A stretch of DNA of 64,000 bases. Origin: Ornithodoros turicata (Eukaryota; Arthropoda; Arachnida; Ixodida; Argasidae). The notes beneath the pieces are model-generated. The model had not been told where the DNA came from. It ran no database searches and saw only the letters and a list, made by a program, of their open reading frames with translations. The stretch covers positions 106,299,962-106,363,961 of the forward strand of contig NC_088202.1 of the NCBI RefSeq assembly GCF_037126465.1, given 5' to 3'. Below are positions 30,840-42,547 of the stretch, piece by piece; position 1 is the first letter of the stretch, and every line of letters starts with the position of its first letter. The position numbers and the translations under genes are program-made.

Positions 30840-33800
30840 ATGCTCGTGGCCGTAGAAAGAGAGCACGAAGCTAGAATAGAGAATCTCGGTAATAGCCCAG
30901 TCGTCCTTTCAGATGACGACGACAGAGACAGTAGTCCGCCTTTCGTAATACCTGAAACGGACGACGACGACGACGACGACGAACCCCTAGATGGACATGA
31001 CAATGCAGACGAATTGCTCATGTGGGAAGGGGATCAGTCGTATGCAGATTTCATTCCTCTGTCTGGTAGGGTTCGAGATGAATCACCAGATGCAAGCCCA
31101 GAATTTCGAAACGAAGCTGAGCCTGTCCAGGGTCGTAGAATCGTTGAATTGAGAGAACACGTCGTAGAGAATCATCCCTCCGTCACGGAGAGACGATTCC
31201 TTCCTTTCTTTGTCACAGATGAGGCATTTGACGGAACGGCTACTAGGTACACGCTTCTCTGTTCCCCGCACGACGACAACGTCGACGATTTGCGACTCTA
31301 TCTACCGAGCATAGCTCCAGTAATCACGCGCGTCCTCGAAGCTTATCCCATGCCTTTCAAATTTTGTCTGTGCTCGAAGGCGCTCATGGTTAAGGACGGA
31401 GCCGACGGGTTGACTTCTCATCTCCTTCACGTGAACCTTCACATGAGAGTCGTTCATAACCGCCAAGAAATCGAAGGCGCGATAAATGCTGCCATCGCAG
31501 AGTCCTCGCAACGCGTTGAAAACTATGCGAGAGAAGGGTCTGGTTTCACCTCGAACGACGTCCAATGTGTCGACTTAAAACTAACGCGCTTAAAACCGAA
31601 GCGGATTGGATGCACGATCGAGCTTCCCGAAATGTTGAAGAAAAAAACAAAGACTCTCACAAACGTCAAACTTCCACCGAATCACGAAAACGAGTGTTTC
31701 AAGTATAGCGTGCTGGCACTCTTGCATCCGTTGAGAAACAAACCAAACGATTATGTCAGATACCACAAATACATGAATCCTTCGAATCCGGAGACGCGCG
31801 TAACGTACTGGCCACCCTGCTTCCCAGTCACTTACGAAGACATTGCCCTGTGGGAGAGAAAAAACAAAATCTCCGTCTACATCTACGTGTTCGACGAGCA
31901 GACGAGTTCGATATCTACCGGGCGGATTCCCTGCACGCTCTATCAGGATAAAGTCCACCTGCTCGAGGTTAGGGATCATTTCTATGGAATCAGAAAATTT
32001 AGCACTTTCATGGGACGAGGAGACTATTTTTATTGTGAGAAATGCACTAGCGGTTATAGGACGAGAGGGGCGTTGGAGCAGCACGAACGTTTGTGTCGAG
32101 ACGTAAACGAAGTAATTCTCGAAATGCCAAAAGCGGGGGAGAGCGTCTCCTTCACCAAGATACAGTACATGCATCCCTACCCCTATTTTGCGGTGTTGGA
32201 CACGGAAAGCATACTGGAAAAGGACGCGCTCGTTAAGGACGCCTCGAGTGTGCACAGGATGAGCTCGTATAGCATTGTGCTAGTGAGAAGTTGTGATGGG
32301 AAAATAATGGACGTAGATGGCTATTTGGGACCCAACGCGGCAGAAAAATGCTTGCTCGCACTAAAGCGATTTAGCGAACAAATCGATAGGCTGAACCGTC
32401 TTCCCTCACCGTTGGTCATGAGTATGGAAGACCACTTTCGGCACGCGAGCGCTACGCACTGCGAATTTTGTGGAATCGAATTTAACCGACATACGCGGAA
32501 GGTGTCGCATCACGACCACACCCGTTTCGTAGACCCCGGTTCCTCGAATTTTGTCGCGACGCTGTGTGATACGTGTAACCTTACGTGTCGTAACACCAAA
32601 GAACTCGTCGTGTGCGTGCACAACCTGCAGTACGATTTGAGCTCCCTTCTCCGCCACATGCACGTTCTAAATCTGGGCGAACCGTGGATCTTAGCTTCGA
32701 GCTCGGAAAAAATACGAGGGTTCAATATTGGAGATCTCTATTTCCGCGATACCACGCAGTTTTTCAACCTCTCGTTGTCTAACCTGGTAGAAACGCTCCT
32801 CTCCAGCGGTGGCGAGAGTGCGTTTCATTGCACCCGTCAAATGTTTGGTGACCGTTTCCGACGGCTTCTCAAGAAGGGAATTTACCCGTACACCTTCGTC
32901 GACAGTTTCGAAGCGTACAATTTGCCCGCACTACCGCCAAAGGAAGCTTTCAAAAGTGACCTGAACGATGAAGAGATCACGGACGAGGACTATCAGTACG
33001 CCCTCGAGATTTTCGAATTGTTCAAATGCAAGGACCTAGGAGATTACACGCGTCTCTACGTCACGCTCGACACCTGTCAGCTGTGCGACATCGTGCTGTA
33101 TTTCAGAAAGATTGCGCTAGAGACGGATGGGATAGATATCTTACGCACCGTGTCCCTCGCCAGTTACGCGTGGAGTAGCGCTTTGAAGCTCACCAATGTC
33201 AAACTCGAGCTCATAAGCGACCAAGAGATGTACGAAACGATCGAGAAGGGGATCAGGGGAGGCATTTGTAACAGCTTCCACAGATACTGTAGGGCTAATC
33301 ACGAGGGGTGTGACGATTACGATCCCCACCAAGAAAAGACTTTTATCCAGTACCTCGACGTGAACAGTTTGTACCCGTACGCGATGACTTTCCATCTCCC
33401 GACAGGTGGTTTTGAGTGGGTGGATCCTTCGAGGTGGAGCGAGATCGATTTTCTCAACATTCCTCACGATTCGGAAGTGGGTTACGTGTACGTGGTAGAC
33501 TTGTCGTATCCCGAAGAACTGCACGCACTCACCAGGGATTTTCCCCTGGCACCCGAACACAGGTGCGTGGACGAGGACGAACTCTCCCCCTACCAACGCC
33601 ACCTGAAAGATGCGTTGTCGCTGAACGCCCCTCCCACCAAGAAACTCTTGCTGACGTGCTACGACAAAGAACGTTACGTCGTTCATTATGCATTGCTCGC
33701 TCTGTACGTGAGGTTGGGCATGAAAATAAAACGTGTTCACAGCATCCTCTCGTTCCGCCAAGACAACTTTTTGCGAACCTTCGTGCAGAGAAACGTCGCG

Positions 33801-34728
33801 TTGAGGAATGCCGCGTCCACGAAATTCGAGCGACTTCTGTACAAAACCATGTCGAACAGTACGTTCGGTAAGACGATACAAAATGTAAGACGGATGAAAA
33901 GGTACGCTATAGCCTACGACAAAGAAAGCGCGCTCAGAAAAGCTAGCTCCGTCGACTGTCAGCATTTTCTCATTCTGAGTGACAAGTGCATCTTGTACGA
34001 GATGAAGCAGCGCCGCATCAAATGCACGCACCCCCTTTACGTGGGCTTCGCCATTCTAGAAATATCCAAAGTCCGAATGTACAGCTTCATCTACGAGTCG
34101 CTCTTTTCTCGCTTGTCATGTCCAGTGCAATTGATCTATAGCGACACGGATAGCATAATTTTTTCTCTCACGTGTGAAAGCCTGGAAGAGCAGCTGGTGA
34201 AGATTGAGAGTGAGTTAGATCTGTCTTCCTATCCGCCAGACCACCCGCTTTTCAACGACGAGCACGCGAATCAGATGGGGTACTTCAAAGACGAGACGGG
34301 GGGTGGAGTTATTCAGGAAGTCGTAGCCATCCGAGCGAAAATGTACAGCATTCTCTTGGCTGGGTCACACAAACAGATCGCGAGAGCGAAAGGAGTTAAG
34401 AAGGACGTGGTGAGGAAACATTTATTGCACGAAGTGTACCGAGATTCTCTGTTCAATGAAACGGCGGTCTCTCAGAAGCAGTGCACCATCCAGAGTATAA
34501 AGCAAACGATGTACACCATTTCGAGACTCAAGAAGAGCTTGGTCCCCTACGACGACAAGCGCTATCTCGTGGATGCCGTACACTCCTTCCCTTATGGGAG
34601 CTGCGAATACGGTAAGCTTTGTTATGTTTTGACGCGTATAGGATTACGATAGTGCTCTCTCTCTTTGTGCAGCAACGGAAAACCCGGAAGAGAGCCCGAG
34701 AGCGTCGACGTCGTCAGGCATCGAGTAA
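30840..34728 (+). CDS. Polinton protein-primed-type family B DNA polymerase, about 1,275 aa
   Basis: It replicates the element. The first in-frame ATG is 30840. An acidic N-terminus precedes HENECFKYSVLALLHP and a C2H2 finger (YCEKCTSGYRTRGALEQHER). Exonuclease motifs are LDTESILE (Exo I), VHNLQYDLSSL (Exo II) and YVTLDTCQLCD (Exo III). Between Exo I and Exo II lies an HNH-like zinc module (CEFCGIEF, HHDHTR, CDTCNL). Polymerase motifs follow: LDVNSLYPYAM (A), KTMSNSTFGKT (B) and YSDTDSI (C). The main exon runs to 34611, with donor GTAAGC. After the acceptor ending at 34672, a 56-base exon reaches TAA 34726-34728 in frame. Without splicing the frame ends at 34652. All motifs are intact. Confidence 0.96.
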
Positions 34729-34899
34729 CCGCGGAACAAAGAGCTGCACGCGCATGTAATCGAGAATAAAAGTTCTAGTCGAGACATGCTTCTCTCTCTC
34801 TCTCTCGCAGACAGGAGAAGTACGGGTCATCGTGGCAGTGTGGTAGCGGAATGGGTGTACGAAAAGAATGACCATTCCGTCATCGTGCTGGTGCAGTGA
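34673..34899 (+). other. Two alternative 3' coding exons of the DNA polymerase
   Basis: From the donor at 34611/34612 two acceptors keep the frame. One ends at 34672 (CTCTTTGTGCAG) and adds 18 residues to the stop at 34728. The other ends at 34810 (a CT tract then CGCAG) and adds 29 residues to the stop at 34897-34899. AATAAA at 34765-34770 follows the first, and AATAAA at about 35005-35010 follows the second. Both splice forms are inferred from sequence only. Confidence 0.45.
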
Positions 34900-35047
34900 C
34901 CCGCGCAATGACGACGCTGCGATGAAGATACCCCATATCCTTTCTCTTGAGGCAAGTCAGGGAGGGTGCAGGCATCTATCGACCAAGTCCTTTGTATGTA
35001 TTCAATAAAGATGTTTCAGTGAAAGAACACACAGAGTCTCGTCAAAG
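34729..35047. other. Polymerase 3' UTR region with two polyadenylation signals
   Basis: Contains AATAAA at 34765-34770 and at about 35005-35010, and a (CT)n tract before CGCAG at 34790-34810. No further independent gene is seen. Confidence 0.5.
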
Positions 35048-35506
35048 TTATTCGGACTGTTTAATGCGTTGCATGTCAATAACCAAGCGGTATTTCAATA
35101 AATCAGTGACAAAGTTGGCGATGTAGACTGCTTGCAAATGTCGCTGCTTCCGTAGAGCGTGCTTAATATGAGCGATGGCACGAGCGAGAAGGTCCACGAT
35201 GTCTGCAGCGATGTAGTTGAATTCTGCGTTGGCCAAGCTCACAAATTCGCTCATCAGTCCCAGGGGTCCGTCAGGAACCGTTATGCAGACGTTCTTGTAA
35301 CGGGCGTAAATTCGACGCACCATCTCCTGCAGCGGCCCCGGCGAGATCTCTCCTATATTGCCAAAGCCTACCATGTCTATCACGTAGCGAAAAGCAGTGA
35401 TGACGAGCTCGTTGCGGGGACTTTCGCCGTTGAAACATTCCTTCTCCACTTCTTCCCAAGAAGCGTGGGTGCGGGAACAATTTTGTAAAGAGTGGTAGCT
35501 GAACAT
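35048..35506 (-). CDS. Polinton right-end protein, 152 aa, unknown function
   Basis: The gene runs leftward from ATG 35506, 39 bases after the inward-facing TATA box in the right inverted repeat. The protein has a polar N-terminus (MFSYHSLQNCSRTHASWEEV) and a long helical C-terminal half (DIVDLLARAIAHIKHALRKQ, FVTDLLKYRLVIDMQR). No family recognised. A short frame at the palindrome centre (55212-55442) shows a similar helix pattern, including DIxxxL and LxK, which may be distant homology. Shared promoter sequence with the left-end gene suggests both are expressed at the same stage. Confidence 0.7.
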   Translation of the reverse strand: MFSYHSLQNCSRTHASWEEVEKECFNGESPRNELVITAFRYVIDMVGFGNIGEISPGPLQEMVRRIYARYKNVCITVPDGPLGLMSEFVSLANAEFNYIAADIVDLLARAIAHIKHALRKQRHLQAVYIANFVTDLLKYRLVIDMQRIKQSE

Positions 35507-35516
35507 CTTCACGTAG

Positions 35517-36750
35517 TGATGACGCGAGCGCGGTGCGCGCTGCCTTTATAGAGATAAACGCGCGCGCGCAAAGAACGGAGAATGAAAGCGAAACTGAAAA
35601 GCCACCCGTCGCCGCTAGGAGCGCGCGCGCAGCAGCAGAGAGCCGAAACCGAAAACACCCGCGGCCGGCGCAGGGGGCGCTAGGAGCGCGCGCGCGCGCA
35701 TGCGCAGACGGGTGGAGCAGAGGGCGCGCGCGCGTCGCCTCTCTCAGTTTCTCTCGGACCGTCGCGGAAGACGGACGTGCGCTCCGCGCGCTCGCTCAGT
35801 TGCTGGCTGCCTCTCGTAGAGCGCAGACGTATGTTCTCCGCGCTCGCTCAGTTTCTGCCTGGAAGTTGCCGCGGGGGAAAAGGTGAGTGATTTGACGCGC
35901 TCCTTTTCTCGTATGTTTGCCGTGTTTAGCGGTGACCGCGCTCGTGTTAAGCCTTTTCTCGCATGTTTAGACTTGTTTTGCGGTGTCCAAGCCTGTTGAC
36001 GCATGTTTAGCGATGTGTGGTTCCCGCCTTGTGTTAGCTGCGTAGTGTTGGGGTTAGGCCTAAGCGATCGCCCCCCGTAAGCCTCTTTCCTCGTATGTTT
36101 GCCGTGTTTAGCGGTGACCGCGCTCGTGTTAAGCCTTTTCTCGCATGTTTAGCGATGTGTGGTTCCCGCCTTGTGTTAGCTGCGTAGTGTTGAGGTTAGG
36201 CCTAAGCGATCGTCCCCCCGTAAGCCCTTTTTCCCCGATGTGTACTGTTTTCTGTTTAGCAGTAGCGGTTAGACCTTTTCTCTCGCATGCCTAGACTTGT
36301 TTAGCAGTGCTGTCATTTTTACCTGCCGCTAGTATCTTGTTCTGTCTCTCTCTCCTCTAGAGCTATGATGGTGGCGCCATCTGGTGTGATGCCTTGCAAC
36401 TAAGTGGCCACCTGTCGTCGATCTCTGCAACTACCCGACGTCAACAAGCACTGGTCACCCCGGAGCCGTTTCTTCGCCGCGGCATCGTTGATTTTCGAAT
36501 AAATTGTTTCTCTCCACTCTATTTCTATCTTTTCATTTTATTTTCTACCTATTTTTTTATTTTTTATCAGCTCAAGTAGCCGGCAACTCACATCTTCGTC
36601 TGGACGTGTCTTAGATGATCCCCAATTAGTGTAATGACTCCCTGAATGATCCTAATTACTGTGGGGGGTCCCAAATTGCTCTAATTGCTAATTAATGGCG
36701 TCCAGACGAAGATGTGACTTGCCGGATACTTGAGCTGATACACTACTACT
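35517..36750 (-). repeat. Polinton right terminal inverted repeat
   Basis: This is the reverse complement of 21304-22535, 1,234 bp. It holds the inward TATA box (minus strand CTATAAAGGC, TATAAA at 35550-35545), the CG-rich stretch, the repeated GGCCTAAGCGATCG blocks and the terminal palindrome at 36565-36740. Confidence 0.95.
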
Positions 36751-36756
36751 CATGTC
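36751..36756. repeat. 6-bp target-site duplication CATGTC (right)
   Basis: Direct copy of 21298-21303. Removing the element and one copy lets the LINE B reading frame continue from one flank to the other. Confidence 0.95.
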
Positions 36757-38548
36757 ATGAATGTGGCGGCGGTTAACAAGAAGAAGCAAGTGCAGGTAAG
36801 TGCATAGTCATACGATAAAAATGCGGGGACATTCCGCAAGAAACGCGAGTGAATAATATGAAGTGCCCTCTTTTGCACAGCTTCAAGACGTTTGATATCG
36901 GTGGCACATAAAGCATTCCATACCACTGACGCATATTCAAGTCGGGGAAGGACGCAAGCTTAGTAGAGAGTAAGAAATACCGTGTGAGAAGAAAACATTT
37001 TACAGCTGTAGGTGAGCAAACCAAGCATAAGCAGAGCAACAGAACGAATTGCTCTGACATGCTCATGAAATTGAAGCTCCGCATCAAAGACAACGCCGAG
37101 ATCATGAATGCCGTAGACTCGGGCTATTTCGCCATCACAAAAGTACTGAAATCGGGTTACTTGAGACTTGCGCGTGAATGAGATAACTTTAGTTTTTGAC
37201 GTGTTGATTTTGAGGAAATTAGAAGTACACCAAGAAATAACACTGTAAACATCCTCCTGAAGCAGTAAGCAATCAGAAGGCGAGGTTATGCTTTTCATTA
37301 TTTTGAAGTCCTCAGCATACTGTAGCATGGTGGAATGTTTAACACAAGATACAAGATCATTAATAAAAATATTAAACAGTAGAGGCCCGAGATTTGACCC
37401 TTGGGGTACACCAGACGTAGAAACATAGGTGTCAGAGTAGAATCCGGACACACACACAGAGTATAAGCGATGCCGTAAGTACGAGGCAAAGAAAAATACA
37501 AGAGAGTCAGAAACACCATATAAACAAAGCCTACGAAAGAGCAGATCATGGTTCATATTTTTCTTTCTTTTCCAATCCAATCCAATGGTTCATTAAGTCA
37601 AATGCTTTCGAGACGTCAAAATCGATTTCATCCATCTGACCACGAGAAAGAACCGCTGGGGAACAGACTGACATGAACGATACAAGATTTGTGACTGTTG
37701 ATCTCCCATGCATAAAGCCATGCTGACTGTCTGCAATTTTGCGCTTAAAGAACGAGGACAGAAATGTGTTCAAAGACTTTGGAGCAAGCGCATAAAATAC
37801 TTATAGGTCTATAATTAGTAACAATGTTATGGCTGCCCGATTTATGGACAGGAATGACCTGGGAAGACTTCCACGGTTGTGGAAAAATATTTCGTTTAAG
37901 AGAAATATTAAATATGAATACGAGCACAGGCGAAAGGATGTCACGATAAACTTTAAAGAAAATAGCAGGGATACCGTCTGGTCCCGGTGTCGTTGTGGGC
38001 CTTAGTTTACTAATTGAATTGTGGACATCATTCTCAGTAATAACAAACGAGGACAGATGATCATCGTGCATTTGCGTAAAAGAAAATGCAGAATCTGTGC
38101 TGGCCCAGTCATCAAACACAGATGAAAAGTGTGACGCAAAGATATTTGCCACGACAGGCGGATTGCATTGCATCACATTACCGTCAAACAGAGACATAGT
38201 GCTAGCATTCTCACGCTTGCATCGTTTATGCCAGGTCCAAAAATTGCGAGGATTTCTTTTTACGTCATCTTGAATTCCTTCCAAATACGCATTAGGGTCT
38301 GAGTCAGCAGACTTCTTGAAGAGCCGCCGAAAAACAGCAAATTGTTCATAGTCAAACGCCCTTCCAAATTTCTTAAATCTTCTATGAAAATATCTCTTTT
38401 TGCTAAGATAACTGCGTGTGAGAGCAGAAAACCAAATTGGGTATTTGCGCCGACGTGGTATGGTATATGGGACAAACTCAGAAATAGCATTTCTAATAAT
38501 GTTTGTGAAATTCAACACTGCATCATCAGGATCAATACAGTTATGCGT
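36757..38548 (-). mobile_element. LINE B, RT region (right of Polinton), frameshifted
   Basis: On the minus strand an ORF2 runs from about 38547 in at least three frames. The linker and finger come first (RNFWTWHKRCKREN, TTTPGPDGIPAIFFK, SQVIPVHKSGSHN, NYRPISILCACSK; 38547-37745). Then come QHGFMHGRST and DFDVSKAFDLMNH (37773-37560), and STSGVPQGSNLGPLLF with the active-site box decayed to YAED (37550-37100). The thumb region follows in another frame to 36773. The Polinton interrupts the C-terminal part. The endonuclease is absent, so LINE B is 5' truncated, and its right end lies inside the LINE A endonuclease. Confidence 0.85.
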
Positions 38549-40115
38549 TAAGCACAATAATCAAATGCTAGCTGTGGTTTATCGCCCTCCGCAAGGCAAT
38601 ATTCCTAGGTTTTTGGAATTCATCGATAAAGTTCTTTCGAATGCTTGTGAAAATAAGTATAAACTTTTCTTAGGAGGTGATATGAATATCAATCTTCTCT
38701 GTGATTCTCGTCCTCGCAATGATTTTGTTTCCTTGCTCACTTCTTATCATTTTTCTAACCACATTGAGACGGCCACTCGAATTACAGTCTACCAGCACCC
38801 TGTTAGATTTATTTATTACAAATTAACGTGAGGACAACGTAATATCTGGTTGTATTTCTTGTGATATTAGCGACCATTTGCCAATTGTAGCTCGACGTAT
38901 CTCAAATAAAATCAAATCAAATATCTCGACGTACTCGTACAAATGCCATTTATATTCAGGACGTTACGCCTGCAACTCTAGACCTTTTTTGTTCGTATCT
39001 CTCTGCAGTTGACTGGCAGTTTTTGTACAATCATGCAGATGTAAATGATGCATATTCTAGTTTCCTCGCTGTTGTGAAGGAAACTTACCAAAAATGTTTT
39101 CCCCTTAAAAAGATTAGAAAAACAAAGCGCGCGAAAAAAGCATGGGTTACTCATGACTTATTAATGCTAATCCGAAAGAAATATGCCTTGTATAATGCCT
39201 TTTTAAAAACCAAAGATTTAACGAAACTAAACGAATTTAAAAAGTTTCGAATCATGTGAACGCCGCATTAAGGAAGGCTAAACAAGCCTACTACAGTAAC
39301 CTGTTCGACGCTACTTCTTGTAGAAGCTCGGAGTTGGTGTGGAACTACTTAAAGATTATTACGGGTCTAGCGTTACATTCGAACGATATTGAGAACATTC
39401 TTATTGATGACAAGGTAATTTCCAGAAATGAGCTTGCAAATGCTTTTAATAATTATTGTATTAATGTTGGCGTAGGTACCCCCGCGCAAAGAGTAGTGCA
39501 CAATAAAGATTCAAACGCGCACTCGTTGTTTTTAGACCCGACAGATGCAAACGAATTTCGAACAGTAATGATGAGCCTTAAAAACTCTAAAGTATTGATG
39601 CAGATAATATGCAAATCATACCTCTCAAATACGCTTGTGATTACTTAGCCTGCCCACTTGCTTTTATTTGCAACTTGTCTCTGAGCAGCGGAGAATTTCC
39701 TCACCTGATGCAAGTTGCCAGGGTAATTCTATTGCATAAAGGGGGCACCAGGAATGATTTTTCACATTATCGTCCGATATCGATCTTACCGGTATTTTCA
39801 AAAAATTTGGAAAAAAATCATCCACACCCGATTCCCCAAATTTCTTGATAAGCATAAATTGATTGCGACTGAGCAGTTCGGCTTTAGAAAGGGTCTGCCC
39901 ACTGAACATGCACTTCTTACGCAAAAGGATTATATCTTAAGAAATTTCGAGGCTGGTCTTCTGACTTTGGGCTTATTTTTAGATTTTAGCAAGCCTTTTG
40001 ACTGCCTAAATCATGACGTTCTTATTAAAAAATTGCATTATTACGGGTTTAGAGGGATAGTATCCCAGCTGGTTAGTTCATATCTTGGCCATAGGAAGCA
40101 GTTCGTTCCAATGGA
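38549..40115 (+). mobile_element. LINE A, endonuclease remainder and RT, 3' truncated
   Basis: MLAVVYRPPQGNIPRFLEF, then LFLGGDMNINLL, resume the LINE A endonuclease. After a frame break, the linker AYSSFLAVVKETYQKCFPLK, KKAWVTHDL, LRKAKQAYYSNLF and ELVWNYLKIITG are seen. The RT finger and palm A follow in shifted frames, with SHYRPISILPVFSK, EQFGFRKGLPTEHALL and LFLDFSKPFDCLNHD (Pro replaces the usual Ala after Lys). The sequence changes abruptly near 40115 into a gypsy fragment, so the catalytic YADD region and 3' end are lost. Confidence 0.82.
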
Positions 40116-41085
40116 CGTCAGAGGATAAAGCGATTGTTGATCAACTCAAGCAAGTCTTAAAGAAGCCCCCAGTTTTGGCAAGCTTCAGCAGCACATGCTC
40201 AACAACAGTCTACGTAGACGCAAGCGGAGGCCTGAAGTTGTCCTGACAGATCAGGCTCGGGGATTCATGAACCGCAAGGTGTCATCTTTGCATAAAAGAC
40301 TCGGAGTGACGCACGTGAGTTCTCCCCCTTACTGACCGTAAATGAACGGACTCATTGAGCGGATGATTGGCACTATCAAACGAGTCGTGCCGAAGCTAGT
40401 CGAGAGTCACGAGGACTGGCTAGCAGTCTTGCCGGACGTAATCTTTGCGATCAACGTTAGCAAGCATAAGTCGTTCAATCACAGTCCGTTTGGGCTCATG
40501 CATGTCTACAACCAAAGACTTACCGGTGAACTCAACATCGGCTCGATCCAGGACGACATAGACGAGTCGGAACGTCTTCACCATGCAGTTAGCACAGAGC
40601 CGCGTACAGTGCCAAGAAAACGTCGAAGCAAGCCAACATGCATCGGAGATACGCTACTACTCGAGGAAGAACCCTCCTCATTTCGTGATTGGTGACCTCA
40701 TCTACGTAACCGTCGGTGCCAGAGCAAGCACACTGGACGACCGTTACGAAGCACCGTACCGAGTTACAGAACTACACGGATCTAATACTGCAGTAGTGAA
40801 GCGAGTGACACCGGTGAAGGGAAGATCCAACACGCGGACAGTTAACACAGAGCAACTTCGCTGATAACAGTGTCGAGACGTAGAACCTGTAGAGCTATCG
40901 GACACATTCATAGGGCCAGTCTCTCAGGAGCCAGCTGTTCCTTCGGCCAGGGACGACAGCAACGAAAACTCCACTCGTGGATCGGGCATACGACGAACAA
41001 GCAGGAACTCACAACGGTATCCGGACTTCGAACTGTCTTACGCTTCCGAGTGACCTGAGGACAGGTCAGATCAACAGAAAGGTCG
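40110..41085 (+). pseudogene. Ty3/gypsy pol remnant (RNase H start and integrase end)
   Basis: The fragment begins with IVDQLKQVLKKPPVLASF and VYVDASGG, the start of a gypsy RNase H domain. It jumps after about 40240 to an integrase core, LTDQARGFMNRKV, MNGLIERMIGTIKRVVPKL and FAINVSKHKSFNHSPFGLM, then a basic C-terminus with GDLIYVTVGARASTLDDRYE. A large internal deletion and stops (for example before MNGL at 40334-40339) show it is dead. The LTR follows at 41086. Confidence 0.8.
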
Positions 41086-41522
41086 TGTCACGGATTGAGT
41101 TGAAAAGGACGATGAAGTGAACGTTTGGTGTATCACGTCATGTCACGTCATGTCACGTCAACGTTTGGTGTATCACGGTGTATCACGTCATCATTCTATA
41201 ATTCTGCAACGATCGACCTACGCGACGTCATACGTATGTACACTCTTAAAAATGAACTTCACCACATAGCACGCTCCTAGCCAACCATCACCCCGAATGA
41301 CAACGTTCTCGCCCTAGATTTGTTGAAAACGGGAGGAGGAGCCTATTTTGTGTCGTGCATAATCGGCATAAAATAGGCTCCTCCTTCCGTTTTCAACAAA
41401 TCAGGGGCGAAAACGTTGTCATTCGGGATGGTGGTTGGCTAGGAGCGTGCTATGTGGGGAAGTTCATTTCTAAGAGTGTACTTCTGTCTGGGATTCGAGG
41501 GAATAAATGTTTCCTACTGACA
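41086..41522 (+). mobile_element. Gypsy LTR carrying an inserted MITE
   Basis: The repeat begins TGTCACGGATTG after the pol remnant and ends CCTACTGACA, giving TG..CA termini. It has tandem GTGTATCACGTCATGTCACG words near 41128-41190 and AATAAA at about 41501. A family M MITE sits inside at 41241-41478. The 3' part matches 18136-18209. Confidence 0.65.
41241..41478. mobile_element. Foldback MITE, family M, copy 2, with clean TA duplication
   Basis: CACTCTTAAAAATGAACTTC and its inverse GAAGTTCATTTCTAAGAGTG flank a hairpin. TA is present on both sides (41239-41240 and 41479-41480), and the interrupted LTR is continuous across it. This copy defines the family termini. Confidence 0.88.
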
Positions 41523-42420
41523 GTCACAATAAGCAACCGCGGTGTCTTGTTTTTCTTTCATTCTGCCGTTTGAAACGCCATGGGAGATACGAGAGACAAA
41601 CAAAGGGTAGAAATGGACAAGGAAACATACGTGGGTGGTGACGGTGGCTCAGGTAAAAGAAAAGAGAGGCAGATCTTCATAAGACTATATCTGATAGATA
41701 TCCACAGGACTCAATTTTCAGCCTGGGTAGGGGAAAGGGTGTACTGTGTTAACGTCCTGGAACAGCATAGAAACATATAATAAACGTCTTATACCTTTGC
41801 CGCACGGACGCCGAACTGCGTCGCCGCAGTCACACGGACGGCCGAACGGAGGTTACGCCGCCAACCGTGGTTATAGGAAACCGAACTTGGCAACCTCGGT
41901 TCCGCGATGTAACCGAGGAAAATGGATGAAAGCTTTAACCGCGGTTTGCGCTGCCCGTGTGACATTTGCCGCAAATAATCATGTGCGTACCGTGCATTTA
42001 ATGATTGTTCAGCTTTTTAATTACCATGATGCCATTTTCTTTTTATGATATACAGCGTAATCAAAATATACATGGAGCTGGTATCACAATCACGTGGTCA
42101 CTGCTAGCATGTCACAAACTTCCGTGTGACAACAACAAACCGTGGTGCACGATAACCGCGGTTTGATCGGGTACTGGCGGTTAACCGTAGCCGCGGTTGA
42201 AACTGCCCGTGTGACAAGGGTACTAGACACGCACATGTGCCTTTGAAACATATAATAGACATCTTCAAGACCTACTCGAGGACGTATTCAAGACTTTAAT
42301 AAGCGTCACATTAGCCGAAGCTAGAAGACGTCATTTAGACTGAATAGAAGACGTCTTCTAAACACACACACACACACACAAAAAAAAACAGTCTTGCCAG
42401 CACCTTTTTGAGACTTTTGC
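41523..42420. other. No gene seen; possible MITE with GTCACACGG ends
   Basis: Inverted GTCACACGGACGG (about 41829) and CTGCCCGTGTGAC (about 42203-42215) with ACCGCGG-rich subtermini suggest a short non-autonomous DNA transposon at about 41829-42216. A (CA)n run is at 42363-42380. No coding region recognised. Confidence 0.3.
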
Positions 42421-42547
42421 AAATCGTTTTGTGCTGCTAGGGGCCCGTCATTCGTGGCAATGGTTGGCGCACAGCGTGCTATGCGTGAAGCTATGTTTAC
42501 GGTGCCCACTCCTGTGTGGCCAACAACGGCTAGCCGAGTAGGACCCC

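Larger units (their letters stand above)
21304..36750. mobile_element. Complete Maverick/Polinton (adintovirus-like) element, 15,447 bp
   Basis: The element has 1.23-kb terminal inverted repeats beginning AGTAGTAGTGTATCAGC, a 6-bp target duplication, and the full Polinton core set. That set is packaging ATPase, adenain-like protease, minor and major capsid proteins, retroviral-like integrase and family B DNA polymerase. Such elements are large self-synthesising DNA transposons. Because they keep capsid genes they are also viewed as integrated animal viruses (adintoviruses). The two repeats are nearly identical, pointing to recent integration. Frame breaks are visible in the ATPase and the minor capsid gene only, while integrase, major capsid, protease and polymerase are open. 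Confidence 0.97.

Noticed and set aside
31590..32255. 221-codon minus-strand frame opposite the polymerase exonuclease region
   Set aside because: Antisense shadow of the polymerase, with no family features.
33141..34031. 296-codon minus-strand frame opposite the DNA polymerase
   Set aside because: It is antisense to polymerase motifs A and B, which are strongly conserved on the plus strand; a shadow frame.
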